Below are positions 44,265-54,733 of a stretch of DNA of 64,000 nt, in pieces. Each line of letters starts with the position of its first letter. Positions within the stretch are counted from its first letter, which is position 1. The stretch comes from Anaerostipes sp. (GTDB lineage: Bacteria; Bacillota; Clostridia; Lachnospirales; Lachnospiraceae). The notes under the pieces were generated by a model that ran no database searches, was not told the origin of the DNA, and saw only the letters and a program-made list of their open reading frames with translations. The position numbers and the translations under genes are program-made. The stretch spans positions 12,206-76,205 of the forward strand of contig NZ_JAGZSD010000017.1 of NCBI RefSeq assembly GCF_018381315.1, given 5' to 3'.

Positions 44265-44362
44265 AATGCTACCTCTTTTGGAAATACAGCAGTTTCTTTA
44301 CTCTAATAGTATCTGCAAAATGTGTCTAAAAAGTGATGAAAATATTAGAAAACAATGATTAA

Positions 44363-44423
44363 GTTATTCTCCATTATCTCCAGTCGGCTCTGGAAAGGCC
44401 TCCTTCCGACAATGAAGAATAAC
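44363..44423 (+). repeat. 60-bp palindromic repeat, copy B
   Basis: Arms GTTATTCT and AGAATAAC enclose the shared core with CCAGTCGGCTCTGGAAAGG. The arms differ from copies A and C but still pair. It is followed after 11 bases by copy 2 of the 107-bp repeat. Confidence 0.75.
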
Positions 44424-44434
44424 TATTGCAGGAT

Positions 44435-44541
44435 GGCACCTTCTGTTTAGCCGTTATCCTTATCCGGCAGACATTATGTCCATGTTCTACATGATTGGAG
44501 TGAGGCATTCTAAGAGCCGAACGGAAATCATGTGGAACATG
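44435..44541. repeat. 107-bp dispersed structured repeat, copy 2
   Basis: Equal in length to 26501-26607 and about 92 percent identical by my count. The 3' stem CATGTTCTACATGATT pairs with AATCATGTGGAACATG, and both differences from copy 1 within this stem keep pairing or a wobble. Confidence 0.7.
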
Positions 44542-44543
44542 CC

Positions 44544-44643
44544 ATATCCTCCGGGTGGACGCGCTTTGTGCGATAAGGTATACCCACAGGGCATCCCGTA
44601 TTTTATACCCTCCGGGTGGACGCACTCCGTGCGATAAGGTATA
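44544..44643. repeat. Two 39-bp direct repeats with 61-bp period
   Basis: Units at 44544-44582 and 44605-44643 share CCTCCGGGTGGACGC, then GTGCGATAAGGTATA, with four differences. Each unit can fold on itself. The second unit ends in TATAAT, which may serve as the -10 box of the EamA gene. Confidence 0.65.
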
Positions 44644-44677
44644 ATACACTGGAATATTTAGAAAGGATTGTGCAGCT

Positions 44678-45568
44678 ATGAACCAAAGTACAAAAGGTGT
44701 GATTTTTACTATGGCCGGAGGGATTTTCTGGGGGATCTCCGGTATCATTGGGAAATATTTATTTGATCAGAAGGAACTGACGGCTGTGTGGCTGGTAACG
44801 CTGAGGCTGCTGTCAGCAGGCTTTTTGATGCTTTTATTTGCAGCAGTTCAGAAAAAGGGAAGGATCTTTCGTGTGTGGAAGAAGAAAAAGACGGCAGTAA
44901 GTCAGCTGGTTTTTTGCCTCTTTGGAATGACAGCCTGCCAGATGTCTTATTTTCTTGCCATTCAGTATTCAAATCCCGGAACTGCCACTGTACTGCAGTA
45001 TATTGCCCCTGCAATTATTATGCTGTTTTGTCTGGCAGTGGAGAAACGCCGGCCCAAGCGTCTGGAGGTTATTGTGCTGTTCTGTGTGATAGCCGGGGTT
45101 TTCCTTTTGGCAACCCATGGAGATCCGGGAAGTCTGACTATGACAGGCAGAGCACTGTTCTGGGGGCTTTTTGCCGCTGCGGCATTGGCTGTCTATAACA
45201 TTCAGCCGGAAAAGCTGCTGGAAGAGTTCGGCTCCCTGGAGACTGTGGGATGGGGCATGTTTGTAGGAGGAGTTCTTATGGTTCCCGCCGTTGGATTCTG
45301 GAATGTGCCGGGGATCTGGGACGGAAGAACCGTGCTTATGACACTGTGTGTCATTATCTTCGGAACCGTTATTCCTTTCGGCTGCTACCTGGAAGGAGTC
45401 CGTCTGCTGGGGCCGGTCAGGGCCAGCATGTTTGCATGCGTGGAACCATTGGTGGCGGCTGTCATGTCGGTTATTCTGCTGGGAGAGATTTTCGGCGGCA
45501 TGGATATTCTTGGTTTTGCACTCATTCTTGGAGGTGTCACATCACTGGCTGTTTTTGACCGGAATTAA
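44678..45568 (+). CDS. EamA-family (DMT) transporter
   Basis: 296 residues with ten predicted membrane helices in two EamA repeats (about 8-140 and 155-290). The first has GGIFWGISGIIGKYL and the second FGTVIPFGCYLEGVRLLGP. This is a drug/metabolite transporter with unknown substrate. It is preceded by a 413-base gap filled with repeats and is convergent with a broken LysR gene. Confidence 0.88.
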   Translation: MNQSTKGVIFTMAGGIFWGISGIIGKYLFDQKELTAVWLVTLRLLSAGFLMLLFAAVQKKGRIFRVWKKKKTAVSQLVFCLFGMTACQMSYFLAIQYSNPGTATVLQYIAPAIIMLFCLAVEKRRPKRLEVIVLFCVIAGVFLLATHGDPGSLTMTGRALFWGLFAAAALAVYNIQPEKLLEEFGSLETVGWGMFVGGVLMVPAVGFWNVPGIWDGRTVLMTLCVIIFGTVIPFGCYLEGVRLLGPVRASMFACVEPLVAAVMSVILLGEIFGGMDILGFALILGGVTSLAVFDRN

Positions 45569-45573
45569 AAAAC

Positions 45574-46430
45574 TTACACTGCCGGGCCGGAACCGTTTTT
45601 GGAATGCGGAAGAAGCTGTTTCAATGACATGACCTGAGGATTTTCAGGGATATGATCGGGGACCAGAAGCCGGATGGAAGCGGAAGGGCAGCCGGTGAGA
45701 GGAAACATGCGGATTCCTTTTTTCCCTTCTGCTGTATGTTTAGGAAGCAGTGATATTCCCATTCCCAGCGCAGCTGCATTTAAGATTCCTTCCGGGTGTC
45801 GTATTCAAAAACTTTTGAACTTTTGAGCTGTCTGGATGAAATCTGATCAAACAGTATTTTACGGTAAGGACAGCCTGGTATATTGTTGGTGATAACCGGA
45901 AAACTCCATGCATCCTCAATACTTTTGCATGTCTGGGGTGCGATCAGTACAAGTTCCTCTTTTAACCGGAGTATTTCTTTGGAATTTGCAAACCTGTGGG
46001 AGGAATTTGTCAGAATACAGTCTGATTTACCCAGAAGCAGATCGTTTTCTAATTTCTCCTGTGTGCCGGTATTGACAGATACGTCGGTCACCGGATATTT
46101 TGTCTGGTAAAGCATTAAGTATTCAGGCAGAAAATAACCGGCAATGGTCTGTGTAGTACCGATCTTTAATGTTTTTGCTGCTGAAAGAGATTGTTCTGCC
46201 TCGTTTAGCAGAGCTGCAACTTTGTCAGCATAAGCCAGAAGATGTTCACCGTCCCTGGTCAAGGAGACTCCTTTATTATGCCGCACAAAGAGTTCTGTAT
46301 TCAGCTCAGCTTCCAGTTTTTTGATATGGGCAGTTACATTAGACTGAACATAACCAAGGTTTTTGGATGCTTTTGAGATAGACCGGGCATATGCCGCCTC
46401 TCTGAAAATTTTTAAGTCTGTGCTTTCCAT
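45574..46430 (-). pseudogene. LysR-family regulator, frameshifted
   Basis: The first 216 residues (45780-46430) are a normal LysR start: helix-turn-helix (about 1-60, SISKASKNLGYVQSNVTAHIKKLE) and most of the substrate-binding domain. The frame stops after EYDTRKES. In another frame the missing end continues, EGILNAAALGMGISLLPKHTAEG, to 45574. Loss of one base near 45783-45790 would explain this. It may be a real pseudogene or a sequencing error. It is divergent from the DUF4865 gene, a common pairing. Confidence 0.8.
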
Positions 46431-46550
46431 TATAGTTTCCTTTCCCTATCATTTTGACTGATGGCAGATCTCATTTTTTCCTATTATACATGTACGGAAC
46501 AGCTCTGTATAATGAAAATATCAGAAAAATGCTGATAAGGAGGAAAAAGA

Positions 46551-47087
46551 ATGACAGTTATGCAGTATAAAATATCTCTGCCCTCAGATTACGACATGGA
46601 GAAAATCAGGCAGAGGATCAAAGAAAACGGGTTTAAGACAGATGGATTTCCTGACTTGATATTCAAAGCATATTTAGTTTCCCAAAAAGGCCGCTGCGGT
46701 TCTTTCTGCAATGAATATGCTCCCCTGTATTTGTGGAATGACGCTGAAGGTATGAATAAATTTATTTTCCGCGGATTTTATGATAATATTCTGGATTCTT
46801 TCGGATGGCAGAAAATCCATACCGGAATCCCATTTCACTTTGAACTGGGTAAAAATTTTTCACAGTCTGCTTGTGTGCTGGAATACAAGAAAGCAATCCC
46901 GGAAACGGAAAAGATGACAGAACTTTCTTATTCGCTGAATCTGTCTGGAAGTACTGGAAAAATGCTGATCTATGATCCTGAAAAATGGGAAAGCACAGAA
47001 TATTATTTTTTTGAGGCACCGCCTGAAATGGTGTCTGGCGCAAAGCTTTATCAAGTTCTTCATATTTCCCGGCAGAATGGCAAGTAA
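46551..47087 (+). CDS. DUF4865-family protein
   Basis: 178 residues. MQYKISLPSDYDMEKIRQRI, the W-rich stretch APLYLWNDAEGMNKF and the C-terminal FFEAPPEMVSGAKLYQVLHISR match the DUF4865 family, which is often encoded next to LysR regulators and may be a monooxygenase-like dimeric fold. Function unknown. The start has AAGGAGGAAAAAG. It is divergent from the frameshifted LysR gene, so it may now be unregulated. Confidence 0.75.
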   Translation: MTVMQYKISLPSDYDMEKIRQRIKENGFKTDGFPDLIFKAYLVSQKGRCGSFCNEYAPLYLWNDAEGMNKFIFRGFYDNILDSFGWQKIHTGIPFHFELGKNFSQSACVLEYKKAIPETEKMTELSYSLNLSGSTGKMLIYDPEKWESTEYYFFEAPPEMVSGAKLYQVLHISRQNGK

Positions 47088-47112
47088 ACAAAGCCTCCGG
47101 CTGTTTTGGTAA

Positions 47113-48720
<1,608 letters not shown>

Positions 48721-48725
48721 AGGCC

Positions 48726-48758
48726 AGTCCGCCAATGCCGAAATGGTATTGGTGGACT
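48726..48758 (+). terminator. Hairpin after glpK
   Basis: AGTCCGCCAATGCC pairs with GGTATTGGTGGACT around GAAAT. A G-T pair is included, and the following T run is short (TTTAT). Confidence 0.6.
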
Positions 48759-48814
48759 TTATGCCAAAATTGGTCATGCCAATAGGAAAAAATTTGTTGG
48801 AAACATAAAAAAGA

Positions 48815-48845
48815 TTGACTTAGAGTGAGCTCCAGGTGATATAGT
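48815..48845 (+). promoter_or_regulatory. MerR-type promoter of the nickel-pincer operon
   Basis: TTGACT and TATAGT are 19 bases apart with the dyad GAGTGAGCTC in the spacer. It shares about 26 of 31 bases with 35360-35390. The merR gene at the end of this operon is the natural candidate for its regulator. Confidence 0.75.
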
Positions 48846-48912
48846 AAACTCAGGAGCGCAGGTAAATCTGTGCAGTTACAGTTGGAACCGGCAAAAGGAG
48901 GATATCAAAGGT

Positions 48913-50031
48913 ATGGAACAGAAAAAATTAGGATTTGGTTTTATGAGACTTCCGCTGACGGATCAGGATGACGCAAAGAGTATTGACATGAAACAGGTCT
49001 GTCAGATGGCAGATTCATTTTTGGAGCAGGGTTTTACATATTTTGATACGGCCTATATGTATCATGATTTTACCAGTGAGACTGCACTCAGGGAAGCGCT
49101 GGTAAAACGGCACCCCAGAGAGTCTTTTACAGTAGCCGATAAAATGCCGACAATGTTTTTAAAACAGGAAGAAGATCTGGAGCGGATCTTTAGCGAACAG
49201 CTTGAAAAATGCGGGGTGGATTATTTTGACTACTATCTTCTGCACAATCTGGGAGTAAAGCATTATGCTATTGCAGAAAAATTTAATGCCTTTGCTTTCA
49301 TTCAGAAGAAAAAAGAGGAAGGAAAGATCAAAAAAATAGGATTTTCCTTCCATGATACGGCAGACGTGCTGGATCAGATTTTAAGTGACCATCCGGAAGT
49401 GGACTTCGTACAGCTGCAGATCAATTATCTGGACTGGGAGAATGAGAGCATCCAGTCCCGGAAATGTTACGAGACAGCAGTGAAGCACAAGAAACCGGTG
49501 ATCGTCATGGAGCCGGTAAAAGGAGGTACATTGGCGGATATTCCAAGAGAGGCAGAGCAGCTTTTCAAGGAAGCACATCCGGATTTATCGGTTCCTTCCT
49601 GGGCCGTGCGCTTTGCAGCCAGCCATGACAATGTGATGATGGTGCTGAGCGGAATGTCTTCCATGGAACAGCTGCTGGACAATACCGGATATATGAAAGA
49701 ATTCCGGCCGCTGAACCGGGAGGAGCACCAGATCATCGAAAAGGCAGTTGAAATCATCAATAATTCTATTGAGATTCCGTGTACAGCATGCCAGTATTGT
49801 GTGGACGGATGTCCCAAAAACATTGCCATTCCAAATTATTTTGCCCTGTATAACGCAGAGATTCAGGCAATGAATAAAGGATTTTCCACGCAGGGTGTGT
49901 ATTACAGCAATTATACAAAAACATATGGAAAGGCTTCGGACTGTATTGGATGCAGAAAATGTGAGAACAGCTGTCCGCAGCACATTGAAATAACAAAATG
50001 GCTTGCAAAGGTTGCCCGGACATTTGAATAA
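48913..50031 (+). CDS. Aldo/keto reductase with C-terminal [4Fe-4S] domain, copy 2
   Basis: 372 residues. The barrel begins [10 protein letters not shown], with [10 protein letters not shown] carrying the catalytic Asp and Tyr. The tail has [12 protein letters not shown] and [12 protein letters not shown]. It resembles the product of 35445 in domain order, not closely in sequence. It is the first gene behind the MerR-type promoter and 27 bases before larB, so it is likely part of the nickel-pincer operon. A role in redox handling of the product of a nickel-pincer enzyme is possible but unproven. Confidence 0.87.
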   Translation: MEQKKLGFGFMRLPLTDQDDAKSIDMKQVCQMADSFLEQGFTYFDTAYMYHDFTSETALREALVKRHPRESFTVADKMPTMFLKQEEDLERIFSEQLEKCGVDYFDYYLLHNLGVKHYAIAEKFNAFAFIQKKKEEGKIKKIGFSFHDTADVLDQILSDHPEVDFVQLQINYLDWENESIQSRKCYETAVKHKKPVIVMEPVKGGTLADIPREAEQLFKEAHPDLSVPSWAVRFAASHDNVMMVLSGMSSMEQLLDNTGYMKEFRPLNREEHQIIEKAVEIINNSIEIPCTACQYCVDGCPKNIAIPNYFALYNAEIQAMNKGFSTQGVYYSNYTKTYGKASDCIGCRKCENSCPQHIEITKWLAKVARTFE

Positions 50032-50058
50032 AGATTAGAGAGTAAGGAGTGCACAGCG

Positions 50059-50805
50059 ATGGAAGCACATGAGATTTTAGAAAAAGTAAAACAGGGGGAG
50101 ATGTCCGTCGGGGAGGCAGAAGCCTTTTTCCGCAGACAGCCTTTTGAAGATATGGGGTATGCAAAACTGGATACCCACCGGAAAATGAGAAATGGGGCAG
50201 CCGAGGTGGTGTTCTGCAGCGGCAAGTCTGATGAACATCTGGTCAGCATTTTTCAGAGACTTTGGGAACAGGACGGAGAGGTTCTTGGTACAAGGGCTTC
50301 CGAAAGCCAGTATGAATTGGTGAAGCAGAAGCTTCCGCAGATACAGTATGATCCGGTGTCCCATATTCTTAAGATTGAAAAACCGGATAAGGAGAGAATT
50401 GGAAAAATTGCCGTCTGTACGGCAGGGACAGCGGACATTTCAGTTGCGGAGGAAGCGGCACAGACGGCAGAATATCTTGGCAGCCGGGTGGAGCGCATCT
50501 ATGATGTGGGAGTCAGCGGCCTTCACCGTCTTTTGTCCCGTCTGGATGTGATCCAGAGCGCAAACTGTGTGGTTGCAGCGGCAGGTATGGAAGGTGCTTT
50601 GGCCAGCGTCATCGGAGGCCTTGTCGATAAGCCGGTGATTGCAGTGCCGACATCGGTGGGCTACGGCGCCAATATGCATGGGATCTCTGCTCTGCTTACC
50701 ATGATCAATTCATGTGCCAACGGCATTGCAGTTGTAAATATTGACAATGGATACGGTGCCGGCTATATGGCATCGCAGATCAACAGACTGGGGGAAAGGA
50801 AATGA
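50059..50805 (+). CDS. larB: Nickel pincer cofactor biosynthesis carboxylase LarB
   Basis: 248 residues. LarB carboxylates and hydrolyses nicotinic acid adenine dinucleotide to pyridinium-3,5-biscarboxylate mononucleotide. The C-terminal half has the PurE-like core: VCTAGTADISVAEEAAQTAE, VGVSGLHRLL, AAGMEGALASVIGGL, IAVPTSVGYGA. The N-terminal region (about 1-115) is typical too. It overlaps larC by 4 bases. Confidence 0.93.
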   Translation: MEAHEILEKVKQGEMSVGEAEAFFRRQPFEDMGYAKLDTHRKMRNGAAEVVFCSGKSDEHLVSIFQRLWEQDGEVLGTRASESQYELVKQKLPQIQYDPVSHILKIEKPDKERIGKIAVCTAGTADISVAEEAAQTAEYLGSRVERIYDVGVSGLHRLLSRLDVIQSANCVVAAAGMEGALASVIGGLVDKPVIAVPTSVGYGANMHGISALLTMINSCANGIAVVNIDNGYGAGYMASQINRLGERK

Positions 50806-52091
50806 ATGGGACACTTTATTTAGAATGCTACTCCGGCATCAGCGGAGATATGATGACAGCTGCGCTGCTGGATCTGGGAGCAGATGAGAAAGTACTGAAA
50901 GATGCACTGGCAAGCCTTCCTGTGAGGGGGTTTGAAACTAAGATCAGCCGGGTTACAAAGGCAGGGCTGGATGCCTGTGATTTTGCTGTGTTCCTGGATG
51001 AGAACCATGAAAATCACGACCATGATATGGAATATCTGCACGGAGATGCTCATGGACACGGACACAGTCATACCCATATGCACACACACGGACATGAACA
51101 TCATACGCATGATCATGGCCACGAACACAGGGGTCTGCCGGAGATTCTTGAAATCCTCGGGCAGGCAAAGATGACAGAAGGTGCCAGGGATACAGCAGTG
51201 CGGATCTTTGAGATTCTTGCGGAAGCAGAGGCAGAGGCCCACGGGACTGTGCCGGATCAGGTTCATTTCCATGAAGTTGGAGCGGTTGATTCGATTGTGG
51301 ATATTACAGCGGCGGCAGTCTGTCTGGACAACTTACAGATCAGTAAGGTTATCATTCCGGTACTGTACGAGGGAACCGGTACGGTACGCTGCCAGCACGG
51401 GGTCATTCCTGTACCGGTGCCTGCAGTTGCTGCTGTTGCCAGAAAACACGGGCTTTCTCTGCATATGACAGAGAGCCGGGGAGAGTTTGTCACACCTACC
51501 GGAGCAGCCATTGCGGCGGCAGTGCGGACTTCTGCTCATCTTCCGGAGCGGTTTGTGATTGAAAAAACAGGAATCGGAGCGGGAAAGAGAAAGTATGAAC
51601 GGCCGAGCCTGCTGCGGGCTATGATCATCAGAGAAGCCGGACAGGGCAGTGCCGGTGATTTCATTTACAAACTGGAAACGAATATAGATGACTGTACAGG
51701 AGAAGCCCTGGGTTATGTGATGGAGAGGCTCATGGAGGCCGGAGCCAGAGATGTCCACTATCTTCCGGTGTTTATGAAAAAGAACCGTCCTGCATATGAA
51801 CTCAATGTAATCTGTAAGGAAGAAGATATTGAGAAGCTGGAGGAGATTATATTCCGGGAGACTACCACCATCGGCATCCGCAGACAGAGGATGGAGCGCA
51901 GCGTGCTCAAGAGAAAAGTCCGGACCGTAACAACCTCTCTGGGGGAAGCCAAAGTGAAACTGTGTTACATGGAGAAAGCTGTGCGTGCTTATCCGGAATA
52001 CGAAAGTGTCAGAGAACTTTGCCGCAAGCATGGACTTTCCTTTCAGGAGGTTTACCAAAAGATTGCAGAGGAATGCCATGGACAGATATAG
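50802..52091 (+). CDS. larC: Nickel insertion protein LarC, with His-rich insert
   Basis: 429-residue CTP-dependent nickel insertase, the last enzyme of nickel-pincer nucleotide synthesis. It starts TLYLECYSGISGDMMTAALLDLG. A histidine-rich segment (about residues 68-108) has about 18 His and probably stores nickel. HFHEVGAVDSIVDI, PVPVPAVAAV and ESRGEFVTPTGAA follow, then a C-terminal domain with ETNIDDCTGE. Here it is one continuous frame; in Lactobacillus plantarum larC1 and larC2 are joined by frameshifting. It overlaps larE by 14 bases. Confidence 0.93.
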   Translation: MNGTLYLECYSGISGDMMTAALLDLGADEKVLKDALASLPVRGFETKISRVTKAGLDACDFAVFLDENHENHDHDMEYLHGDAHGHGHSHTHMHTHGHEHHTHDHGHEHRGLPEILEILGQAKMTEGARDTAVRIFEILAEAEAEAHGTVPDQVHFHEVGAVDSIVDITAAAVCLDNLQISKVIIPVLYEGTGTVRCQHGVIPVPVPAVAAVARKHGLSLHMTESRGEFVTPTGAAIAAAVRTSAHLPERFVIEKTGIGAGKRKYERPSLLRAMIIREAGQGSAGDFIYKLETNIDDCTGEALGYVMERLMEAGARDVHYLPVFMKKNRPAYELNVICKEEDIEKLEEIIFRETTTIGIRRQRMERSVLKRKVRTVTTSLGEAKVKLCYMEKAVRAYPEYESVRELCRKHGLSFQEVYQKIAEECHGQI

Positions 52092-52911
52092 AGAGAGGTG
52101 CAGCCGGCTGGAAGAACTGATAAAGGAGTACACAAAGAAGGATGTAATGCTGGCATTCTCAGGCGGGGTGGACAGCAGCCTGCTTTTAAAGCTCTTGTGC
52201 AGGGCAGCGCAGGAATCCGGAAAAAGAGTTGAGGCAGTCACCATGGACACTGAACTCCATCCGTCTCAGGATGCCCGGACCGCACGGCGGGTGGCAGAGG
52301 AAGCAGGTGCTGTTCACCGTGTGATCCGTGTGGATGAGCTTTCTAATGCAGGGATTCTGGATAATCCGGAAAACCGGTGTTATCTCTGTAAAAAGCATTT
52401 GTTTTCAGAACTGCTCAGAACAGCAGAAAAGGAAGGAATCTGTACCGTGCTGGAAGGAACAAACGCAGATGATCTGAATGTTTACCGGCCGGGAATCAAA
52501 GCGGTAAAGGAACTTGGTATTCAAAGTCCCCTTGCTGCGGCAGGAATGACAAAGACAGATATCCGGAAATTAGCATTGGAATATGGGATCTCCGTGGCAG
52601 ACCGCCCGGCAAGTCCCTGCCTTGCGACCAGATTTCCTTACGGAACCAGGCTGTCCAGAGAAAAGATGCAGATGGCAGATGAGGCAGAAAAAAGCTTAAG
52701 AAAAATGGGATTTTATAATGTACGTGTCCGGGTTCATGAAGAGACGGCGAGGATCGAGGTGGACGACAGAGATCTTTCATCTCTTCTCAAAAACAGAAAG
52801 GCCGTGGTTTCCCGGCTGAAAGAACTGGGATTTACATATATAACGGCGGATCTGGAAGGATTCCGGTCCGGCAGCATGGATGTCAACTTGAAACAAGGAA
52901 AGGAGATTTAA
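52078..52911 (+). CDS. larE: Pyridinium-biscarboxylate sulfur transferase LarE
   Basis: 277-residue ATP pyrophosphatase (PP-loop AFSGGVDSS at residues 26-34) that adds the sulfur atoms of the nickel-pincer cofactor. Three cysteines are notable: Cys101 and Cys104 in RCYLCK and Cys181 in SPCLATRFPYG. LarE with one cysteine is a sacrificial donor; members with three are reported to hold a [4Fe-4S] cluster and act catalytically. The start lies within the end of larC; the longer in-frame reading would overlap it by 107 bases. Confidence 0.92.
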   Translation: MDRYRERCSRLEELIKEYTKKDVMLAFSGGVDSSLLLKLLCRAAQESGKRVEAVTMDTELHPSQDARTARRVAEEAGAVHRVIRVDELSNAGILDNPENRCYLCKKHLFSELLRTAEKEGICTVLEGTNADDLNVYRPGIKAVKELGIQSPLAAAGMTKTDIRKLALEYGISVADRPASPCLATRFPYGTRLSREKMQMADEAEKSLRKMGFYNVRVRVHEETARIEVDDRDLSSLLKNRKAVVSRLKELGFTYITADLEGFRSGSMDVNLKQGKEI

Positions 52912-52912
52912 T

Positions 52913-53935
52913 ATGCATATGGCAGATGCGCTTGTGGCCCCGGCGGTGGCAGGCACAATGTATGCCTGTTCTGCAGCGGCGGCAGGATGGGCGGTAAAAA
53001 AGGTTCAGGAAGAAGATGACCCCAAAAAGGTCCCTCTGATGGGAATGATGGGAGCGTTTGTATTTGCAGGACAGATGATCAATTTTACAATCCCGGGAAC
53101 CGGGTCATCCGGACATCTGTGCGGGGGACTTCTGGTATCAGCAGTATTGGGACCGTTTGCAGGATTTCTTACTATGATAGGGGTTCTTCTGATCCAATGT
53201 CTTTTATTTGCGGACGGAGGCCTGCTGGCCCTTGGCTGCAACATATGGAATATGGCTTTTTACGGATGTTTTATAGGAGCCGGCTTTCTGTGGAAGCAGT
53301 TTATGAAAAATGGTGTGGACAAAAAAAAGATCACTGCGGCATCTGTTGTGGGCTGCATTCTTACCCTTCAGCTGGGAGCACTCTCCGTGACGGCGGAAAC
53401 ACTGGCTTCCGGCATCACGGAACTGCCGTTTGGAGTTTTTGCGGCAGCGATGCAGCCGATCCATCTGGCAATAGGACTGGTGGAAGGGCTGATTACAGCG
53501 GCGGTGCTGTGTTTCTTATATGAGGCAAGACCCGAGCTGATCTGGACAGGAAACTCTGCAGGAACTGCGGAAAGAACTAAGAAACCAAGACTTTCTTTCA
53601 GAAAAGTTCTGCTTGTACTTGCAGGAGGGTTTGTGGCTGTAGGAGGTGTATTATCCCTGGTAGCTTCTGCGAATCCGGATGGGCTGGAATGGTCTATTGA
53701 GAGGATTACAGGTTCTGCGGAACTTGCATCATCAGGGGCAGTGCATGCGGCAGCTGAGAGGCTTCAGAGTATGACGTCGATTCTCCCGGATTACTCTATG
53801 CCAAACCACACAACAGCGTTAGGCACTTCTGTATCCGGTATTTTTGGGGGAATAGCAGTGATTGCCCTGTGTGCAGGCGCATGCTGGCTGTTCCGGCTGT
53901 TTGGAAGGAAAGGAAGACATGGGCAGAATCAATGA
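52913..53935 (+). CDS. ECF nickel transporter substrate-binding component, NikM-NikN fusion
   Basis: 340 residues. The N-terminal MHMADAL places His2 as a metal ligand, as in CbiM/NikM. About six membrane segments follow to residue 210. The C-terminal part holds the NikN/PDGLE domain (ANPDGLEWSIERI) with one more helix. The nickel role is inferred from the lar genes; cobalt transport by a close relative is possible. The start is one base after larE. Confidence 0.88.
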   Translation: MHMADALVAPAVAGTMYACSAAAAGWAVKKVQEEDDPKKVPLMGMMGAFVFAGQMINFTIPGTGSSGHLCGGLLVSAVLGPFAGFLTMIGVLLIQCLLFADGGLLALGCNIWNMAFYGCFIGAGFLWKQFMKNGVDKKKITAASVVGCILTLQLGALSVTAETLASGITELPFGVFAAAMQPIHLAIGLVEGLITAAVLCFLYEARPELIWTGNSAGTAERTKKPRLSFRKVLLVLAGGFVAVGGVLSLVASANPDGLEWSIERITGSAELASSGAVHAAAERLQSMTSILPDYSMPNHTTALGTSVSGIFGGIAVIALCAGACWLFRLFGRKGRHGQNQ

Positions 53936-54719
53936 GGCTGTCCATGAGATCCACCATCTGGATGCCATGGCTTCAGGCAGCAGTCAGATCAACAGGATCC
54001 ATCCCCTGTGCAAGCTGTTAGTGACAGTCTGGTATATTGCTGTCACAATGTCTTTTGAGACGTATGACCTGACGGGAACTTTGAGTATGGTTCTTTACCC
54101 GATGATTATGATGACAGCAGTGGGGCTGTCTGTCAGAAAAAGCCTGAAAAAACTGGGACCTGTATTGCTGCTGGTCTGTGCCGTGGGAATCGCCAATCCT
54201 TTTTTTGACCGGAGCGTCTTGTTTCATTTGGGGACAGTGCCGGTAACAGGGGGAATGGTATCAATGGCCACACTGATGATGAAAGGTGTATTTGCGGTGC
54301 TGGCTTCCTATCTGCTGATTCTGACTACATCCATGGAAAGCATTTGTTATGCCATGCGCCTGCTCCACATCCCTAAAATGGTGGTGACTATGGTCATGCT
54401 TATTTACCGCTATATCATTGTACTTCTGAAAGAGGCAGAACGGATTTCTCAGGCATATGCCATGCGGGCGCCGGACCAGAAAGGAATTCACTACCGTGCC
54501 TGGGGGACTCTGCTTGGACAGCTCCTGCTCCGCAGCATTGACCGGGCACAGACAGTCTATGAGAGCATGACGCTCCGGGGATTTGACGGCAGCTTTTATG
54601 CGGCGGGAAAACGAAAAGCAGATGCAAAAAGTATCATTTTTCTGGCAGGGTGGGCCGGCCTTATTGCAGTGCTGAGGTATGTTCCTGTGTTCGGGCTTGC
54701 GGGAAAAATATTCAGATAG
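53919..54719 (+). CDS. ECF transporter T component (CbiQ/NikQ)
   Basis: 266-residue membrane protein with about five helices. The coupling motifs are in AYAMRAPDQK and MTLRGFDG (ARG-like signatures). It couples the substrate-binding component to the ATPase. The ATG at 53919 has GGAAGGAAAGGAAG before it and overlaps the preceding gene. Confidence 0.88.
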   Translation: MGRINEAVHEIHHLDAMASGSSQINRIHPLCKLLVTVWYIAVTMSFETYDLTGTLSMVLYPMIMMTAVGLSVRKSLKKLGPVLLLVCAVGIANPFFDRSVLFHLGTVPVTGGMVSMATLMMKGVFAVLASYLLILTTSMESICYAMRLLHIPKMVVTMVMLIYRYIIVLLKEAERISQAYAMRAPDQKGIHYRAWGTLLGQLLLRSIDRAQTVYESMTLRGFDGSFYAAGKRKADAKSIIFLAGWAGLIAVLRYVPVFGLAGKIFR

Positions 54720-54733
54720 AATGGGGAGAAATA

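Noticed and set aside
44544..44643. CRISPR array from 39-bp direct repeats
   Set aside because: Only two units, one 22-base interval, no cas genes and no leader.
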